Positions 51,625-63,039 of a stretch of 64,000 nucleotides of DNA are shown piece by piece; the first letter of the stretch is position 1; every line of letters starts with the position of its first letter. The position numbers and the translations under genes were made by a program. The DNA comes from Semisulcospira habei (lineage: Eukaryota; Mollusca; Gastropoda; Semisulcospiridae), in NCBI GenBank assembly GCA_036245525.1, contig BTPG01000001.1:224307045-224371044 (forward strand). The letters run 5' to 3'. The notes under the pieces are model-generated. The model searched no databases and was not told the DNA's origin. It saw only the letters and a program-made list of their open reading frames with translations.

Positions 51625-52316
51625 GCTGAGTTGGTATACCTCACCCTGTACTTAGCGTAAATGCACCAGCGGCGCCATTGCTGCTATTTTCGCACCAGAC
51701 CGGTTGCTCTGATCGGTCATGTGCACCAGAACTGCGCGCGCAGGTAAGCTTCTGCACTTGTAGTGTGGTCTCGTACGTCAGTTTACGCGGACGATTGTGA
51801 TCGCAGTCGAAAAACGGTTCGTTTCCGGTTTTACTTTTAGCGTTACCTCACTTAACGCGCCAGTTTTGTGTAGAGATGGTGGAGGCTTGTGCCACGCCCC
51901 ATGTCCCTGAATCAAATCCATTGTAAATGTAGTGCGCTCATTTCTCGTACTGCAACTACGACGGTGCTTTTTGCCACAAAGTAACGCAGATGTCGCAAAA
52001 TCACCACCATTGAGGGAAAAGGCTATTTTTCAAATCTGTCAAATCGTGTAATGTTTTGTAGTGCTACCGGCATAAGGATGAATTATTGCCGGATTGCATG
52101 TGGGAAAGGGTTTATTCTTTATGTATCTTATTTTGCAGCCAGTAAACGTCACGTGATTCTTTCTCCGAGATTTCTCATTACAGCTGCAGAAAGCACACGC
52201 TCTAAACCTATCTGGTGCACATGACCGGTCCGAGCGACCGTTCAGGTGCGAAAATAGCAACATTGGCGCCGCTGGTGCGTTTAACCTAGGCACAAGGGGA
52301 GGTATACCAACTCAGC
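51625..52316. mobile_element. MITE with long inverted repeats and 9-bp target duplication
   Basis: A 692-base element with terminal inverted repeats of about 110 bases starting GCTGAGTTGGTATACC. CATAATAAC lies directly before (51616-51624) and after (52317-52325). Long arms and a 9-base duplication are typical of Mutator-like (MULE) elements. No transposase. It lies 87 bases into intron 1 of gene 2. Confidence 0.88.
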
Positions 52317-52321
52317 CATAA

Positions 52322-52397
52322 TAACCCTTTCACTGCCGAGTAAAAGTGGACACAATCCAACCACAAGAGGCATTGATCCTCATGAGCCCCCGCAAAT
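52322..52397. mobile_element. TTAA hairpin family A, left half only
   Basis: ACCCTTTCACTGCCGAG to GCCCCCGCAAATGCG, where it is replaced by a family C element. Its left edge is where the MULE-like element inserted. Confidence 0.8.
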
Positions 52398-52712
52398 GCG
52401 CCAACACCCTAAAGCAGGAGATTGATTGACCATGATAATTCAAGGGTAGTGACAGATTAGCTTGGCGCCTAAATGCGCAAAGCTAATATGGCAATGCCCT
52501 TGAATTATCATGGTCCATCCACCTCCTGCAAATAGTCGTTAAGTAATACTTCCAACATTGGGGAAATGCACCCATGGTGCTAAAAGGGTTAATGATACGG
52601 TCGACAATGATAGTCACGATTAAAGCGAAAATAATTTGAAGCCAAGCTACCCTGGCACTACCCTTGAAGTATCATGGTCGACCAAGATCTTGCAGTGTGT
52701 CTGAGCAGAATT
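52398..52712. mobile_element. TTAA hairpin family C, two adjacent copies
   Basis: 52398-52592 (palindrome around GGCGCCTAAATGCGC, right end TGCTAAAAGGGTTAA), then a decayed right half at 52598-52712 (CTGGCACTACCCTTGAAG). Confidence 0.75.
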
Positions 52713-52985
52713 GGTTATGTAGCTGACAAAGTGCATTACTGTGTGCGCCTTGGCCACTCTGCCTCAATCTTTACAAATAGTTTTGACTTATTGCGTGGTG
52801 GGTGCAGTTTGTAATATACTGGAGCTGGGATTAGGAGCAGTCATCTAATTTTGTTTGTATTCATTTTGCACAAAGCTAGCTTTTGACATGGATGAGCCGA
52901 ACTATATATCAACATCATATGGAGAAACTCACACCCTAAACGATCTAATGAAATAAACCCTCGCTTTGTCAATAAGTTACAATGT

Positions 52986-53235
52986 TTAACCCCTTTACTG
53001 CCGAGGAAAAGTGAACACAATTCAACTGCAAGAGATATATGCCTCCTGCTGAAACGACTTTGTATTTATTTTGTACCTGTATGACGGTTGGTCATCCTTC
53101 GCGTTGAATTTGCAATGATTTAAAACGCAATAAGCTTTCACTGGCAGTGAATGGGTTAACTCATTCGCGGCCAGCCGGGTCCGGATGCGCGGCATAAGCC
53201 GCGCATCCGGATGCGGCTGACCGCAAATGAGTTAA
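52986..53235. mobile_element. TTAA hairpins A (copy 14) and B (copy 7) sharing one TTAA
   Basis: Family A runs 52986-53159 with its central palindrome lost. Family B starts with the same TTAA (53156) and is a clean 80-base palindrome to 53235, with GGCCAGCC/GGCTGACC-type arms replacing GACGTGCC. Confidence 0.88.
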
Positions 53236-53396
53236 ATGCGTCAGGACAAAGCGAACACTATAACTGCGAACTATATAGACTCATAAAGTCCCCACGTAAG
53301 CGTAGGCTGATGAGGATCTTTTTTTCTGACAGTGCTTTTACCTGCTTGGTAGTCTTCTTATATTTTTCTGAGTGTATGTGTTGATTTTGTTTATAG

Positions 53397-53666
53397 CGAC
53401 ATCTTGCCTGGATGGAGCTCAAGTGGACATCGTCTTTGTTCTGGACTCGTCTGGAAGTGTTGGGCCTTCAAACTTCAGTCTGCTGAAAACATTCGTGCTT
53501 GACCTTGTCAGCGACTTGAACATCGGGTACAACTCGATCCGTGTAGGGGTGGAGAAGTTTGAGACCAACGTCAACACGGAATTTAACCTGAACTCTTTCT
53601 TCGACAAAAATTCCATGCTCTCCAGGATTCTGAGCATTTCCTACAATTCTGGTGGCACCGATACAG
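53397..53666 (+). CDS. Gene 2 exon: VWA domain, first half
   Basis: Acceptor TTTATAG, donor GTAAAA, 270 bases, phase 1 to 1. VDIVFVLDSSGSVG carries the DxSxS part of the MIDAS metal site; GGTDT near the end supplies the MIDAS threonine. This resembles VWA domains of the collagen/matrilin type. Confidence 0.92.
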
Positions 53667-54025
53667 GTAAAAATATCAACGGTGTGGGCCTACAGAAAAA
53701 TATTGTAAAGTGATACGAGTTATAAGCAGGGAGAAGTGGGCACGAGTGGAGGGTTCCGAATAACTCGTAAACCATCAAGTTCTCAAACGCTGATTCGCGA
53801 CAGTAAAACAATGTAGCCTGCCGCTTCAGAGACAGAGATTGGGGAAACAAACTCAGCAAAATAAAATAACATGTTTGATCAACTTTGTTTTTTAATAGTA
53901 TTTCTGTTTCATAATACCCTCTTCAATCAACTGTCCAACTAGTTTCTAATGCCGGCAGGCGTACACAATACGTAGTTTCACCACATGGGCAACAATACAT
54001 GATTGAGTGTGGCACTGTCTTTGAA

Positions 54026-54225
54026 ATCATTTAGTCCTGACACACCATAACAAGATATGGGTCGATCATGAAAGTTCAAGGGTGATGTCAGAATAGTTTG
54101 GCGGACATAGGCGCCAAGCTTTACTGTCACAACCTTTGAACTATCATCGCCGATCTGTCACCTGAATTGTAATGCATTCTTCAGAGGACAGCTACAAAAT
54201 TGAAGAATTTCGGCCTGAGGAATAA
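54026..54225. mobile_element. TTAA hairpin family C (copy 8)
   Basis: Decayed copy: TGGGTCGATCATGAAAGTTC at the left and matching complement at the right around GGCGGACATAGGCGCC. Confidence 0.7.
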
Positions 54226-54398
54226 TACAATGAATAATGGTTTTTAGAACATTGTTTTCGAGCACACTGATTGCTCCACCTGTCCGCCATTGCAAAGGTG
54301 GAGTTACATTGTTTTTGTTAAATGCACACCATTGATTCTAATGGTAGCAAATTTCATAACACTCAGCCGTGGGCCTTTTCCTGCCCTTGTCTGTACAG

Positions 54399-54707
54399 CG
54401 TTGGCCCTGAGCTACTTGAAGAACGACATGTTTACGTCTGGCAGAGGAGACCGACCTGGGGTTCTGAACATTGGTGTCGTGATAACGGACGGCGTTTCGA
54501 ACGACAAGACGGCCACGGCATCCGCGGCAGCATATGCAAGGCGCGCCGGCATCACTCTGTTTGCAATCGGGGTTGGAAGTGGCGTTAACGTCGTTGAGCT
54601 GAATGACATCGCAAGTGATCCTGACTACAATCACGTTTTGATTGCAAGAGGTTTCGGGGACCTCTCTGGTATCAAGGCCTCCTTTGAAACTGTTGCATGC
54701 AAAGCTG
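54399..54707 (+). CDS. Gene 2 exon: VWA domain, second half
   Basis: Acceptor CTGTACAG, donor GTAAGA, 309 bases, phase 1 to 1. Contains GVVITDGVSND with the distal MIDAS Asp, GITLFAIGVGSGV and the helix before FETVACKA. All MIDAS positions I can identify (D, S, S, T, D) are present, so the domain should bind a divalent cation. Confidence 0.92.
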
Positions 54708-54789
54708 GTAAGATGTCCTAATTAAACATGACTATAGAGGCGTGAAATGTTGAGGACTAGGTCGGATGGAAGGAATATCGCAGGCCAGG

Positions 54790-54965
54790 GGATGGCTGGA
54801 TGTATGGATGGGTGCGTGGTGGGTGGGTGGGTGCATATGTGGGTGAGTAAATGGTAGGGTGGGTGGGTGGACGGACAGACGAACGAACGGACTGAAGGAT
54901 GTTTGGATGAAAGGATGAACGGAAGGATGGATAGAAGAACGGGCGGGCGGACGATTGGGTGTACT
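54790..54965. repeat. GGTG/GGAT-rich simple sequence
   Basis: Irregular tetranucleotide tract (GGTGGGTG, GGACGGAC, AGGATG) in a gene 2 intron. Confidence 0.75.
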
Positions 54966-55048
54966 GACCGACTACTCGATAAACTGATCGATTAAGTGAT
55001 GCTTGAATGAATGGTTTAGAGACTGATATAATAGAGGTGATAATATTA

Positions 55049-55190
55049 GTTGTTTAGATCCGCGCCAAAATTACGACTTTTGGTCACATCTCGACGTCTC
55101 TAGAACACACTCGCGGCTGAAGCCGCGAGTGTGTTCTAGAGACGTCGAGATGTGACCAAAAGTCATGATTTTGGCGCGGATCTAAACAAC
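55049..55190. repeat. 142-bp near-perfect palindrome
   Basis: GTTGTTTAGATCCGCGCC at the left and its exact complement at the right. Arms of about 70 bases show only about two mismatches, centre GCGGCTGAAGCCGC. No other copy seen in the window. Confidence 0.93.
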
Positions 55191-55967
55191 GAAATTGTCT
55201 CGATTCAATACCACATAAGAGTCATTTCGAAAACAAAAAGCGACGCCTATTATTTGCAACTGTCCGAGATATTTTGGTGCCGAGACAGCTTTAAGCACAC
55301 ATGTATGTCATGCGCATTCGCGCCAGCATTTGTAACACAGAACAACGCCTCAAAACCAGCCACGCACTTCAAAATACCTTAGCAATTAAACTCTTTGTTT
55401 ACGTTTGTATATATATTTTTTCTCTCTCTTTTCACAAACATCTTTTGTACAATGGATTTGAGGATATACTGATGACAGTACTACTTGTACAGTTTGGTGT
55501 GGAACTATGACACAGCACAGAACACACAGTACTTCAACAATGACGCTATCCTCCTTCCTTCATACGAACAGAAGGCTAAAGTCTCGCTATGTATGAACCC
55601 AAGCGCGAGTGTACGCGGTTCTCCTGCGAAACTAGCCAAGCGGAAAGAAACAGTGACGGACGCTTCTTTTATAATTGAAAACTTATTGAATAACATTTCG
55701 CCCTTTTTATGAACTCTCAACGATAATCCAGAAACAAAATAACAGTTTAATAAAAGTTCTCCATTGAACTCAACAAACTATGGTGGTTGTATTATCCTGT
55801 ACGTTACTCAGAAATTTGGGCGCCCAGCTGTCCTGACACCATCCTTACACTGTCAAGGTTGATCTGTCTCGTGTCTTGGCGCAAAACTATTCTGGAGTCA
55901 CCTTTGTAATGTCAGAGCTAGATGGTTAAAACGTTTCCTGATAAGACATTATTTACTTTCATGCGCT

Positions 55968-56060
55968 ACGACGCAATACGACACGACGCGACTCAACACA
56001 ACACGACACGACACGACACGACAAGATACAAGCGCACTATAATATACGACACGACACGAT
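55968..56060. repeat. (ACGAC)n-like pentanucleotide repeat
   Basis: CGACACGACACGAC units, followed by a related decayed stretch to about 56105, just before the CCP exon. Confidence 0.85.
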
Positions 56061-56142
56061 ACACTCGCAATATAATATACGACACTAAAAGATACAATCG
56101 CACTATAATATCCAAAACTGGGATTTCTATTTTTTATTTCAG

Positions 56143-56316
56143 CCATTATATGTCCTTCGGTGCCGACTGTGTTACATGGACGCTCAAGCTGCACAGATTC
56201 CACACACTACTTGTCACGGTGTACCTACTCGTGCGACCTCGGGTATGAGCTGCATGGCACTCCCTACGTTACCTGTCCAGCGAACAAGACCTGGACCACA
56301 CCGCCTACATGCCCAC
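56143..56316 (+). CDS. Gene 2 exon: CCP module 1
   Basis: Acceptor ATTTCAG, donor GTAAAT, 174 bases, phase 1 to 1. Six-Cys CCP: IICPSVPTVLHGRSSC, YSCDLGYELHG, TCPANKTW, PTC. More divergent from the other CCPs than they are from each other. Confidence 0.88.
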
Positions 56317-56496
56317 GTAAATTGTAGACTTTTTCTATACGTGAACGCCCTTCTGCACGCAGTCACTAGTACCGGTGCCTGCGTGCACGAGGGGGTGGGG
56401 GGGGGGGTGGAGGTGGACGGGCGGGGGATTGAGGGTGTGTGGGTGGGGTGGTTGGGGTGGGGTGGTTCGGGTGGGGTCGGGGGTGGGAGTGTGGTG

Positions 56497-56925
56497 GGTG
56501 TAATAATAATAATGAAAATACCGGTTATTATATAGGCGCTTTACCCAATTCGGCGAATGGTCTCAAAGCCCCGCGAACTGAACCCAACACGCACGCTCAC
56601 GTGACACACACGCATTCACTCTGAAGACAAACACAGTACAAGACAGACACAGGGCATTCACGTGGTGCGAAGGGTCAGCTCAGCTACTGAGGTTTCGGAA
56701 ATTTTGATTGCTTGTATTTGAAATTTATAAAGTGGCCTGAAACCGGAACCAAAGTTGACGGGGTGGAAGAACCGAAAAACCCGGAGAAAGAACCCCCGTC
56801 AGTCCACCCGAATTAACGGTGACACTTACTAGAGGAGAAAAATCCAACGCCGAAACCCGGTATCGAACCTCGCACCTTTAGCATTGGTGGCAGGCGCCTT
56901 AACCACTGCGCCACGGACCGCCCCA
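56497..56925 (-). mobile_element. tRNA-derived SINE (copy 2)
   Basis: Minus-strand head with A box TGGCGCAGTGG and B box GGTTCGATACC near 56915-56850; tail of AAT units near 56500. Nearly the full length of copy 1 (42441-42856). It follows a G-rich tract at 56388-56495. Confidence 0.88.
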
Positions 56926-57256
56926 ACGGGTGTAACATCAAAGATATCCTAGGGAAGATGTTAATGTGGTATTTTTAAAAGTCGTTTTTTGTTACAGGTC
57001 TCGTCATTGTTATGTGTGGTTGATCAAGAAGAAAACATGCCGACGCTTACTTGTTTGCTTGCAACACTCTTTTGTCCTTTACTGCAAAAAAAAGAAACAA
57101 ACAACCGATACATCAATAACAATAGAAAGAAAGAATCGAAAACAACTTTTTAAAAAGACCCATCATTGGCACAGCTCTGTTTCTAATTAACCTGTTTCCG
57201 CTTAAAACACGCTTGTGCTTGTCAAACCTCACTAATTCGATTATTAATGTTTTCAG

Positions 57257-57427
57257 CGATTAAATGCCAGTGGCCTAACATACCCCACAGTCAGCGCAAC
57301 TGCACAAATTTGAATTGGTACATATCAGAGTGCAATTACACTTGTGATGTGGGTTATGAACTTCTTGGCGCCCCTGACGCAAGGTGCAGAGCAGACAGGT
57401 CATGGAGCACATCGCAGTCATGCCCAG
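57257..57427 (+). CDS. Gene 2 exon: CCP module 2
   Basis: Acceptor TTTTCAG, donor GTAAGC, 171 bases, phase 1 to 1. CQWPNIPHSQRNC, YTCDVGYELLG, ARCRADRSW and a final Cys; closest to gene 1 CCP modules 2 and 3. Confidence 0.9.
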
Positions 57428-57595
57428 GTAAGCAGGTAAAATCACAGCCTGGCTCACCTGTATGTATGTGTTTATGCTTACGCTCACTCACACAACAAAA
57501 AGCTGTACGTTCAAACAGTATTCGAGAGTCAGACGTAGTTTAATTTTTTTCATGTGGGAACGACTTCGGGATGACTCTTACCATTATGTTTCCAG

Positions 57596-57715
57596 ACGCG
57601 TGTTCGTGGGTGCGTCACCACTGCTGGCCGGGCGACTGTAGCGGGAACTACGCGGCCAACTGTGTCTGTCGTCCCGGATTCGATCGCAGACCTGGCAATA
57701 CATCACTTTGTGAAC
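57596..57715 (+). CDS. Gene 2 exon: EGF-like module 1
   Basis: Acceptor TTTCCAG, donor GTGAGG, 120 bases, phase 1 to 1. The same six-Cys EGF as gene 1 at 30300, identical at 34 of 40 residues by hand count and with few silent changes over the first 90 bases. Confidence 0.92.
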
Positions 57716-57954
57716 GTGAGGTTTTTCCTTTAAAAAGATCACTAATTTAATTAGCAACTTCTGATTGATTTTAAACAGGGGAGATGAGGTTAGAGGGGGG
57801 TCGGTTGAGGAGTTAGTTGGTTAGTTATTGGAGTTTAACGCCGAGCTGGAGGTAGAGGAGGGGGGGGGAGGAGTGCTTTTAAAAAAGGAATGTGCGGCTC
57901 AGACACCCAAATAGGTTCGTAATACAGTTTTCTGCGCCAGTGACCCTTTAAAAA

Positions 57955-58033
57955 AACTAATTCGAGACGTGCCGCATATGAATACGCGGCATAAAGCGAC
58001 TTATCCGGATGTGGGACATCTAGAGTGAGTTGA
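57955..58033. mobile_element. TTAA hairpin family B (copy 8, decayed)
   Basis: CTAATTCGAGACGTGCCGC at the left and a weakened complement ending GAGTGAGTTGA at the right. Confidence 0.65.
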
Positions 58034-58226
58034 GGTGGTCTAAAAGGAGTTACACCCCAAGTACAATTTTATTATAGTGAGGGCCAAGGGAAGATATAGC
58101 CCAATGGACAGCAGAAGGTACAGGCAAACCAAGGCGACCGCACAAAGGACTGTCTACAAATAGTTGAACAGACAGTTGGTCGCTTTATACGGGATCATCT
58201 AAGTAACAGAAAGAGGCCATGGGACC

Positions 58227-58361
58227 AAACTGGTTGGTCTGCCTAGACAGAGGTCTTAGACAGGTGGTCTCTTTATACAGGTAGTCGCCATGACGGGGCG
58301 ATCACCTGTATAAAGAGACCACCTGTCTAAGACCATCAGTCTAGGCAGACCTTCAGGTTTG
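58227..58361. repeat. 135-bp foldback
   Basis: CAAACTGGTTGGTCTGCCTA and its near complement; inner arms ACAGGTGGTCTCTTTATACA and complement around GACGGGGCG. Confidence 0.85.
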
Positions 58362-58501
58362 ACTGTGTAGCCAAACGACGTACTAGCCATATGATTTGTA
58401 GAAGAGATATGGCCATGTCACACGCGGCCTTGCGCATTCCTACGCCACTGCAGATTATTCTGATACGTAAAACTAACAGAATCTGCTTGTATTGATCACA
58501 G

Positions 58502-58798
58502 CTGACACCCCTCCAGATCTGCACACTTGCCATCTGTCTCTAACTGACATCAACGGCGACATCTACGACGCTTCCTATATCAACATCACCACGAACACCT
58601 CCAGCACCAACACTACTATCAACAACACTGAATGTGGGACGCAGGACGATACCTGGATCCAGGCAGATCCAGACAAGATCCACTTTCATATCCAGGTGGA
58701 TTCGAACCTGACTGTCGGTCCATTTGTCGACTACGTATCCGAGTCGAAAGTCGGCATTGTTGGCGTTCTGGTCACTATAATACGAGTCAATGTGTCAG
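58502..58798 (+). CDS. Gene 2 exon: unrecognised ectodomain, part 1
   Basis: Acceptor GATCACAG, donor GTTTGC, 297 bases (99 codons), phase 1 to 1. Shares DTWIQADPDKIHF and GIVGVLVTIIRVNVSG with gene 1 31075-31335. It has a 12-residue longer Asn/Thr-rich stretch (NTSSTNTTINNT) full of N-glycosylation sequons before its second Cys. Confidence 0.87.
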
Positions 58799-59111
58799 GT
58801 TTGCAAGAGTACTCCTTTTCAGGATGAATGAATAATAAAAAAAAGTACATAAATAAATATAACAACAAATTCAGTAAAATTTAAAAAAATCAATACAAAA
58901 GCTTTCTGTTAATATTTTTATTTTTTAAACGAATTTGAAATTGTGGGACGAAAAAGAAATCCGAGCTTTTTGCTGTCAATGTTCTCTTTTCAAACGAATT
59001 TCAAACTGTGGGACAAGAAAATGCGATAATATTGTATCTTTTTGTGCGAGGAACGGTTCTGGTTTGCCATCGTTAATGTCGCTGGCGACTTCTTCGCTGG
59101 CACTGATGAGG

Positions 59112-59212
59112 CTTGGTTAACCCCTTAACTACTGCTGAGGACGGAAAAGACCTGTAATTACGCGTCTTTTCCGCCTAGTGTTATCGTCAGTATAGCATTT
59201 ATGGGGTTAAAC
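59112..59212. mobile_element. TTAA-bounded hairpin family E
   Basis: TTAACCCCTTAACTACTGC at the left, AGCATTTATGGGGTTAA at the right, with GGAAAAGAC.TG..TTACGCGTCTTTTCC in the middle. A decayed relative is at 61395-61497. Confidence 0.75.
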
Positions 59213-59294
59213 AGATTTTAAGAGGGTTCAGTTCAGATGACATTACTGAAAACTGTGAGCATGATTTTATAGATACATTTTTTTTTCACACATT

Positions 59295-59461
59295 TTTTGA
59301 GGCGTTATGCTGCGTGTCCAGACGTGGCACGTCTCGTAGAAGTTAACTTTTACGTTTAGCACTCTGAGCCCTAATCTGTTTTGGCAGCAGCCTTGAACTA
59401 TCTTGGTCGATTCATGTCCCTCTTGGTATAACTTATAACTTGTCATGGCTGAAAGAGTTAG
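59295..59461. mobile_element. Decayed TTAA hairpins B and C
   Basis: 59295-59346 keeps the right half of family B (GTGGCACGTCTCGTAG..GTTAA); 59346-59461 keeps family C landmarks (CCTTGAACTATCTTGGTCG, GGCTGAAAGAGTTA). Confidence 0.6.
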
Positions 59462-59546
59462 CTAGTACTTTTCTGTTCTGTGTCTTACCTGCTGTTTGGC
59501 TTGTACTGTCCCCTTGACGTTTGGATACCACCTTGTACACGTTTTA

Positions 59547-60066
59547 AGGCCCCGCTACACGAGCCCGGTTTTGAGGCCGATTCCCGATCAGTTTTCGAAT
59601 CGGTAGGTGATCGGGCCGGGTTAAAAAACGTGTGCAGTGCCACACTGACATTTCTCGACTTGTCAAGTTTAGCCGACCGGTTTGAACCGAAGATCAAAGT
59701 CGTACCTGTTCTGCAAAATGACTGCTAGTTTTGACAGTGATGATGATGTGCTTGCATTATCAGCAGTTTTGGATCATATTCGGGAAGAGGCGTGCGAAAC
59801 ATCAGCGGCAACGGCGGTGGTAGGCTGATCACAACAGGCGTGTTCGGCCATTTGCAAACCGTGTTGAAACGACATGCTTTGCGAGACGCGCTCTGATTGG
59901 TTGAAGCTTACGATCGGGACGGATTCGGATCGGAAATATAGAGCAGGTCCTAGTCACCCGATTCCCAGCCGATTGGGACCGGATCGGATAATTGACGTCA
60001 TCCGATCGCAAACGGATCGGAATCGGCTTCAAAACCGGGGCACAACCGGCCCGTGTGGCGGGGCCT
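59547..60066 (+). mobile_element. Harbinger-like non-autonomous element with TTA duplication
   Basis: Ends AGGCCCCGCTACACG and CGTGTGGCGGGGCCT, flanked on both sides by TTA (59544-59546 and 60067-60069), the duplication size of PIF/Harbinger elements. The inverted arms continue imperfectly with CCGGTTTTGAGGCCGATTCC. It is inside a gene 2 intron. Confidence 0.82.
59718..59828 (+). pseudogene. Possible remnant of a Harbinger transposase start
   Basis: A 36-codon frame inside the TTA-flanked element: MTASFDSDDDVLALSAVLDH followed by IREEAC, then a stop at 59828. Acidic Met-Ser-Asp-rich starts followed by a short helix are common in Harbinger-family proteins; this is recognition by style only. 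Confidence 0.4.
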
Positions 60067-60094
60067 TTACACAGATTATGATTTGTTTTCACAG

Positions 60095-60245
60095 GGTATG
60101 AAACGTTCGTTCAAAATGAGACGCTGGACGGATGGCCATACTGTCATCACAACGTTAGCTCCAACAACCCGTTTAGCAACGCCACGACTTTCCTCTGCGA
60201 AGGCACCATCGAAGTTCCTCAACTGAATCTAACTGGTGGTGAAAG
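60095..60245 (+). CDS. Gene 2 exon: unrecognised ectodomain, part 2
   Basis: Acceptor TTCACAG, donor GTGTGT, 151 bases, phase 1 to 2. PYCHHNVSSNN, FLCEGTIEVPQLNLTGGE; Cys positions and length match gene 1 31765-31915. Confidence 0.88.
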
Positions 60246-60440
60246 GTGTGTCTGATGATGATGATGATTATTATTATGATAATGACTTTCACGACCATAA
60301 ATGACAATGGTGACTATAGAAACAACCAACAAGGAAAGAAACACGCATAGAAAGGACAAATACAACTGTGTAGTCGTCCTTTGTAATCGTGTTTCTTTTG
60401 GTCTGAATAATGATAAAGATAGTGACAACGATGGTGTCCA

Positions 60441-60506
60441 TAAAACCCTATGGCTGTCGGTAGCGATTTTGGCTATCGGTGTCGATACCGATAGCCAAAG
60501 GGTTAC
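60441..60506. mobile_element. Hairpin family D (copy 3)
   Basis: ACCCTATGGCTGTCGGTAGC and GATAGCCAAAGGGTTA with a GGTGTCGATACC centre. Confidence 0.75.
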
Positions 60507-60877
60507 TTACGAATATAGCTAATAGTCTGGGCAGCCACATTTTCTTGTTGTTATATCCGAAGTTTGTTATTAAGCGAAGTAATTTATGTAGAGAGAGTGT
60601 GATTCGGGCCCTTTGAAAAAGTTGTTTGTTATATCCGACTTTTGTTATGTCCGACCTTGTTGCAAGAGTGGTCGACTGTATGCCTATAGTAATGATGATG
60701 CGTTGGCAGCTCATAGGCACCAGATTCGTGTCCGCAATAAAAACATCCACGCTTATCATAAACGGTTGCGCTCATCCCAAATGGACTGGTGTAACATTTA
60801 AAGGGTCGGTGATGTTTTCAGTTCATAAAGCTGGGCGTCCTAACCTCAAGTGCATATTTTCTCCGCGCTGGTTTCAG

Positions 60878-61005
60878 TCTCTGCATCGACATTGAGGCAT
60901 ATTCCGGAGGCTACTACCGTCTACAGGACGAGTCGTTCCTCCCTACAGGAGATTATCTATATACTGAACGGGCCACGGCAACGAAACGCGTTTGCTTTTT
61001 TCGAG
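60878..61005 (+). CDS. Gene 2 exon: unrecognised ectodomain, part 3
   Basis: Acceptor TTTCAG, donor GTATGT, 128 bases, phase 2 to 1. LCIDIEAYSGGYYRLQDES and TKRVCFFRG match gene 1 32473-32600. Confidence 0.9.
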
Positions 61006-61026
61006 GTATGTAAATAGAAAACATCC

Positions 61027-61240
61027 TTAACTCATTCAGCCCAACGCACGTATTTCCCAAATTTTGGAGGCGTCATCTAACGACTACGCACCTGTTGCAG
61101 GAGATGGATCGACCATGATAATTCAAGAGTAGTGCCATATTAGCTTGGCGCCAACAGGCGCCAAGCTAATCTGGCACTACCCTTGAATTATCATGGTCGA
61201 CCCATCTCCTGCTGTAGTGCGTCAGGGTTGAATGGGTTAA
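61027..61240. mobile_element. TTAA hairpin family C (copy 10, best preserved)
   Basis: TTAACTCATTCAGCCCAACG at the left and GTCAGGGTTGAATGGGTTAA at the right; inner arms from GGAGATGGATCGACCATGAT around GGCGCCAACAGGCGCC. Confidence 0.92.
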
Positions 61241-61241
61241 T

Positions 61242-61316
61242 CATTTGACTCCCAGAGCTACATGGCTTACATTCTATAGAACGGGAGTCATCTAGCTGTG
61301 GGAGTCAACGGGTTAA
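61242..61316. mobile_element. TTAA-related hairpin
   Basis: TCATTTGACTCCCAGAGCTA and its near complement ending GGGAGTCAACGGGTTAA; directly follows the family C copy. Confidence 0.75.
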
Positions 61317-61594
61317 GTCAGCAAAATTTCATAGAACAGAACCCTCAGTTCCACGCATTTGTATGTGACCATGTGTTCACGTTTAAGCCACTAAGCCTTA
61401 GAGTACTACTTACGATACACTTTCGCAGGAAAAGACGCTCAGTTGAACGCATTCTTTTCCGCCGAACGGTATCGTTAGCGGCAGTCAAAGGGTTAATGCA
61501 AGGATAAAGGTGTCGATCTACTTACGCAACAGTCTTCGGTCGTTTGTCCTGCTGCCGATTGATTTTTAATTTTAATTGGAAAGCTACATTACAG

Positions 61595-61768
61595 ATTAGG
61601 AGACTATGAAAGCTACATTACAGATTAGGAGACAGATCAGCCACTTTAGTTCAAGGGTAGTGACAGAATAGCTTGGCGCCTCAGGCGCCAAGCTATTCTG
61701 CCAACACCCTTGAACTATAATAGTCAAATTAATTTCAAGCAGTAGTGTATCAGGATGAAAAGGGTTAA
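61595..61768. mobile_element. TTAA hairpin family C (copy 11)
   Basis: Palindrome around GGCGCCTCAGGCGCC with TTCAAGGGTAGTGACAGAAT arms; right end GATGAAAAGGGTTAA. Confidence 0.82.
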
Positions 61769-61869
61769 TGAGAGGAAACTGTAACAAACTGAGCGCAAAC
61801 TAGATTGCTAGGAAGATGCCTAACTCATGATGAGTCAAGTCGCTGCACTCAGAAAACCCATGAGAAAGT

Positions 61870-62190
<321 letters not shown>

Positions 62191-62196
62191 AACATA

Positions 62197-62235
<39 letters not shown>

Positions 62236-62470
62236 ATGGTATTTATATGGCGCATTTCTCATATTTTATAATATAACTCAATGCGCAGAATGTAGCCGCG
62301 AACTGTACCCAACAAGCACGCTCACGTGAATCACGCGCATTCACTCACACACTGTACGTAAACACAGAACATTCACGTGGTGCTAAGGGCAAACTTTAAT
62401 ACGAGCTACTGAAGTGACGGTATTTGGAAATCGTTTTGTATTTGAAATTTTATTAAGTTGGCTAAAACTG
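62197..62470 (-). mobile_element. SINE body fragment without tRNA head
   Basis: Starts with (ATT)n at 62197-62236 and continues with the SINE body (AACAAGCACGCTCACGTGA, TTCACGTGGTGCTAAGGGC), stopping before the tRNA-related head. Confidence 0.7.
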
Positions 62471-62493
62471 ATACATATATATATGATGTGCAA

Positions 62494-62605
<112 letters not shown>

Positions 62606-62654
62606 TCAGTGCAGCTGAAAGAGTTTGACGATAGACGTGTAATGTAAATTACAG

Positions 62655-62804
62655 ATTGTTTTGATGGGTGGTACACAAGAAGATGTGACGTGGAATGTCT
62701 GAACTGTGACGTCACCGGTTCGTGTGTTCGGGATACCGGGGTTTGTGATTACGGGTGTAAACCAGGATGGCTGGTGGGCAATGGCACGATATTCTGCAAT
62801 ACAA
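62655..62804 (+). CDS. Gene 2 exon: MEGF-type EGF module 2
   Basis: Acceptor ATTACAG, donor GTGAGA, 150 bases, phase 1 to 1. Eight Cys: [31 protein letters not shown]. It lies between two TA arrays. Confidence 0.9.
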
Positions 62805-62922
62805 GTGAGACTTTTGATCTTCTAGGACTTTATAATTTATTTATTTATTTATTTGTTTATTTATATACTACTCATTTATGGAGTCATTGAGTCAATGATT
62901 CATTGATTCATTCATTTATTTA

Positions 62923-63039
<117 letters not shown>

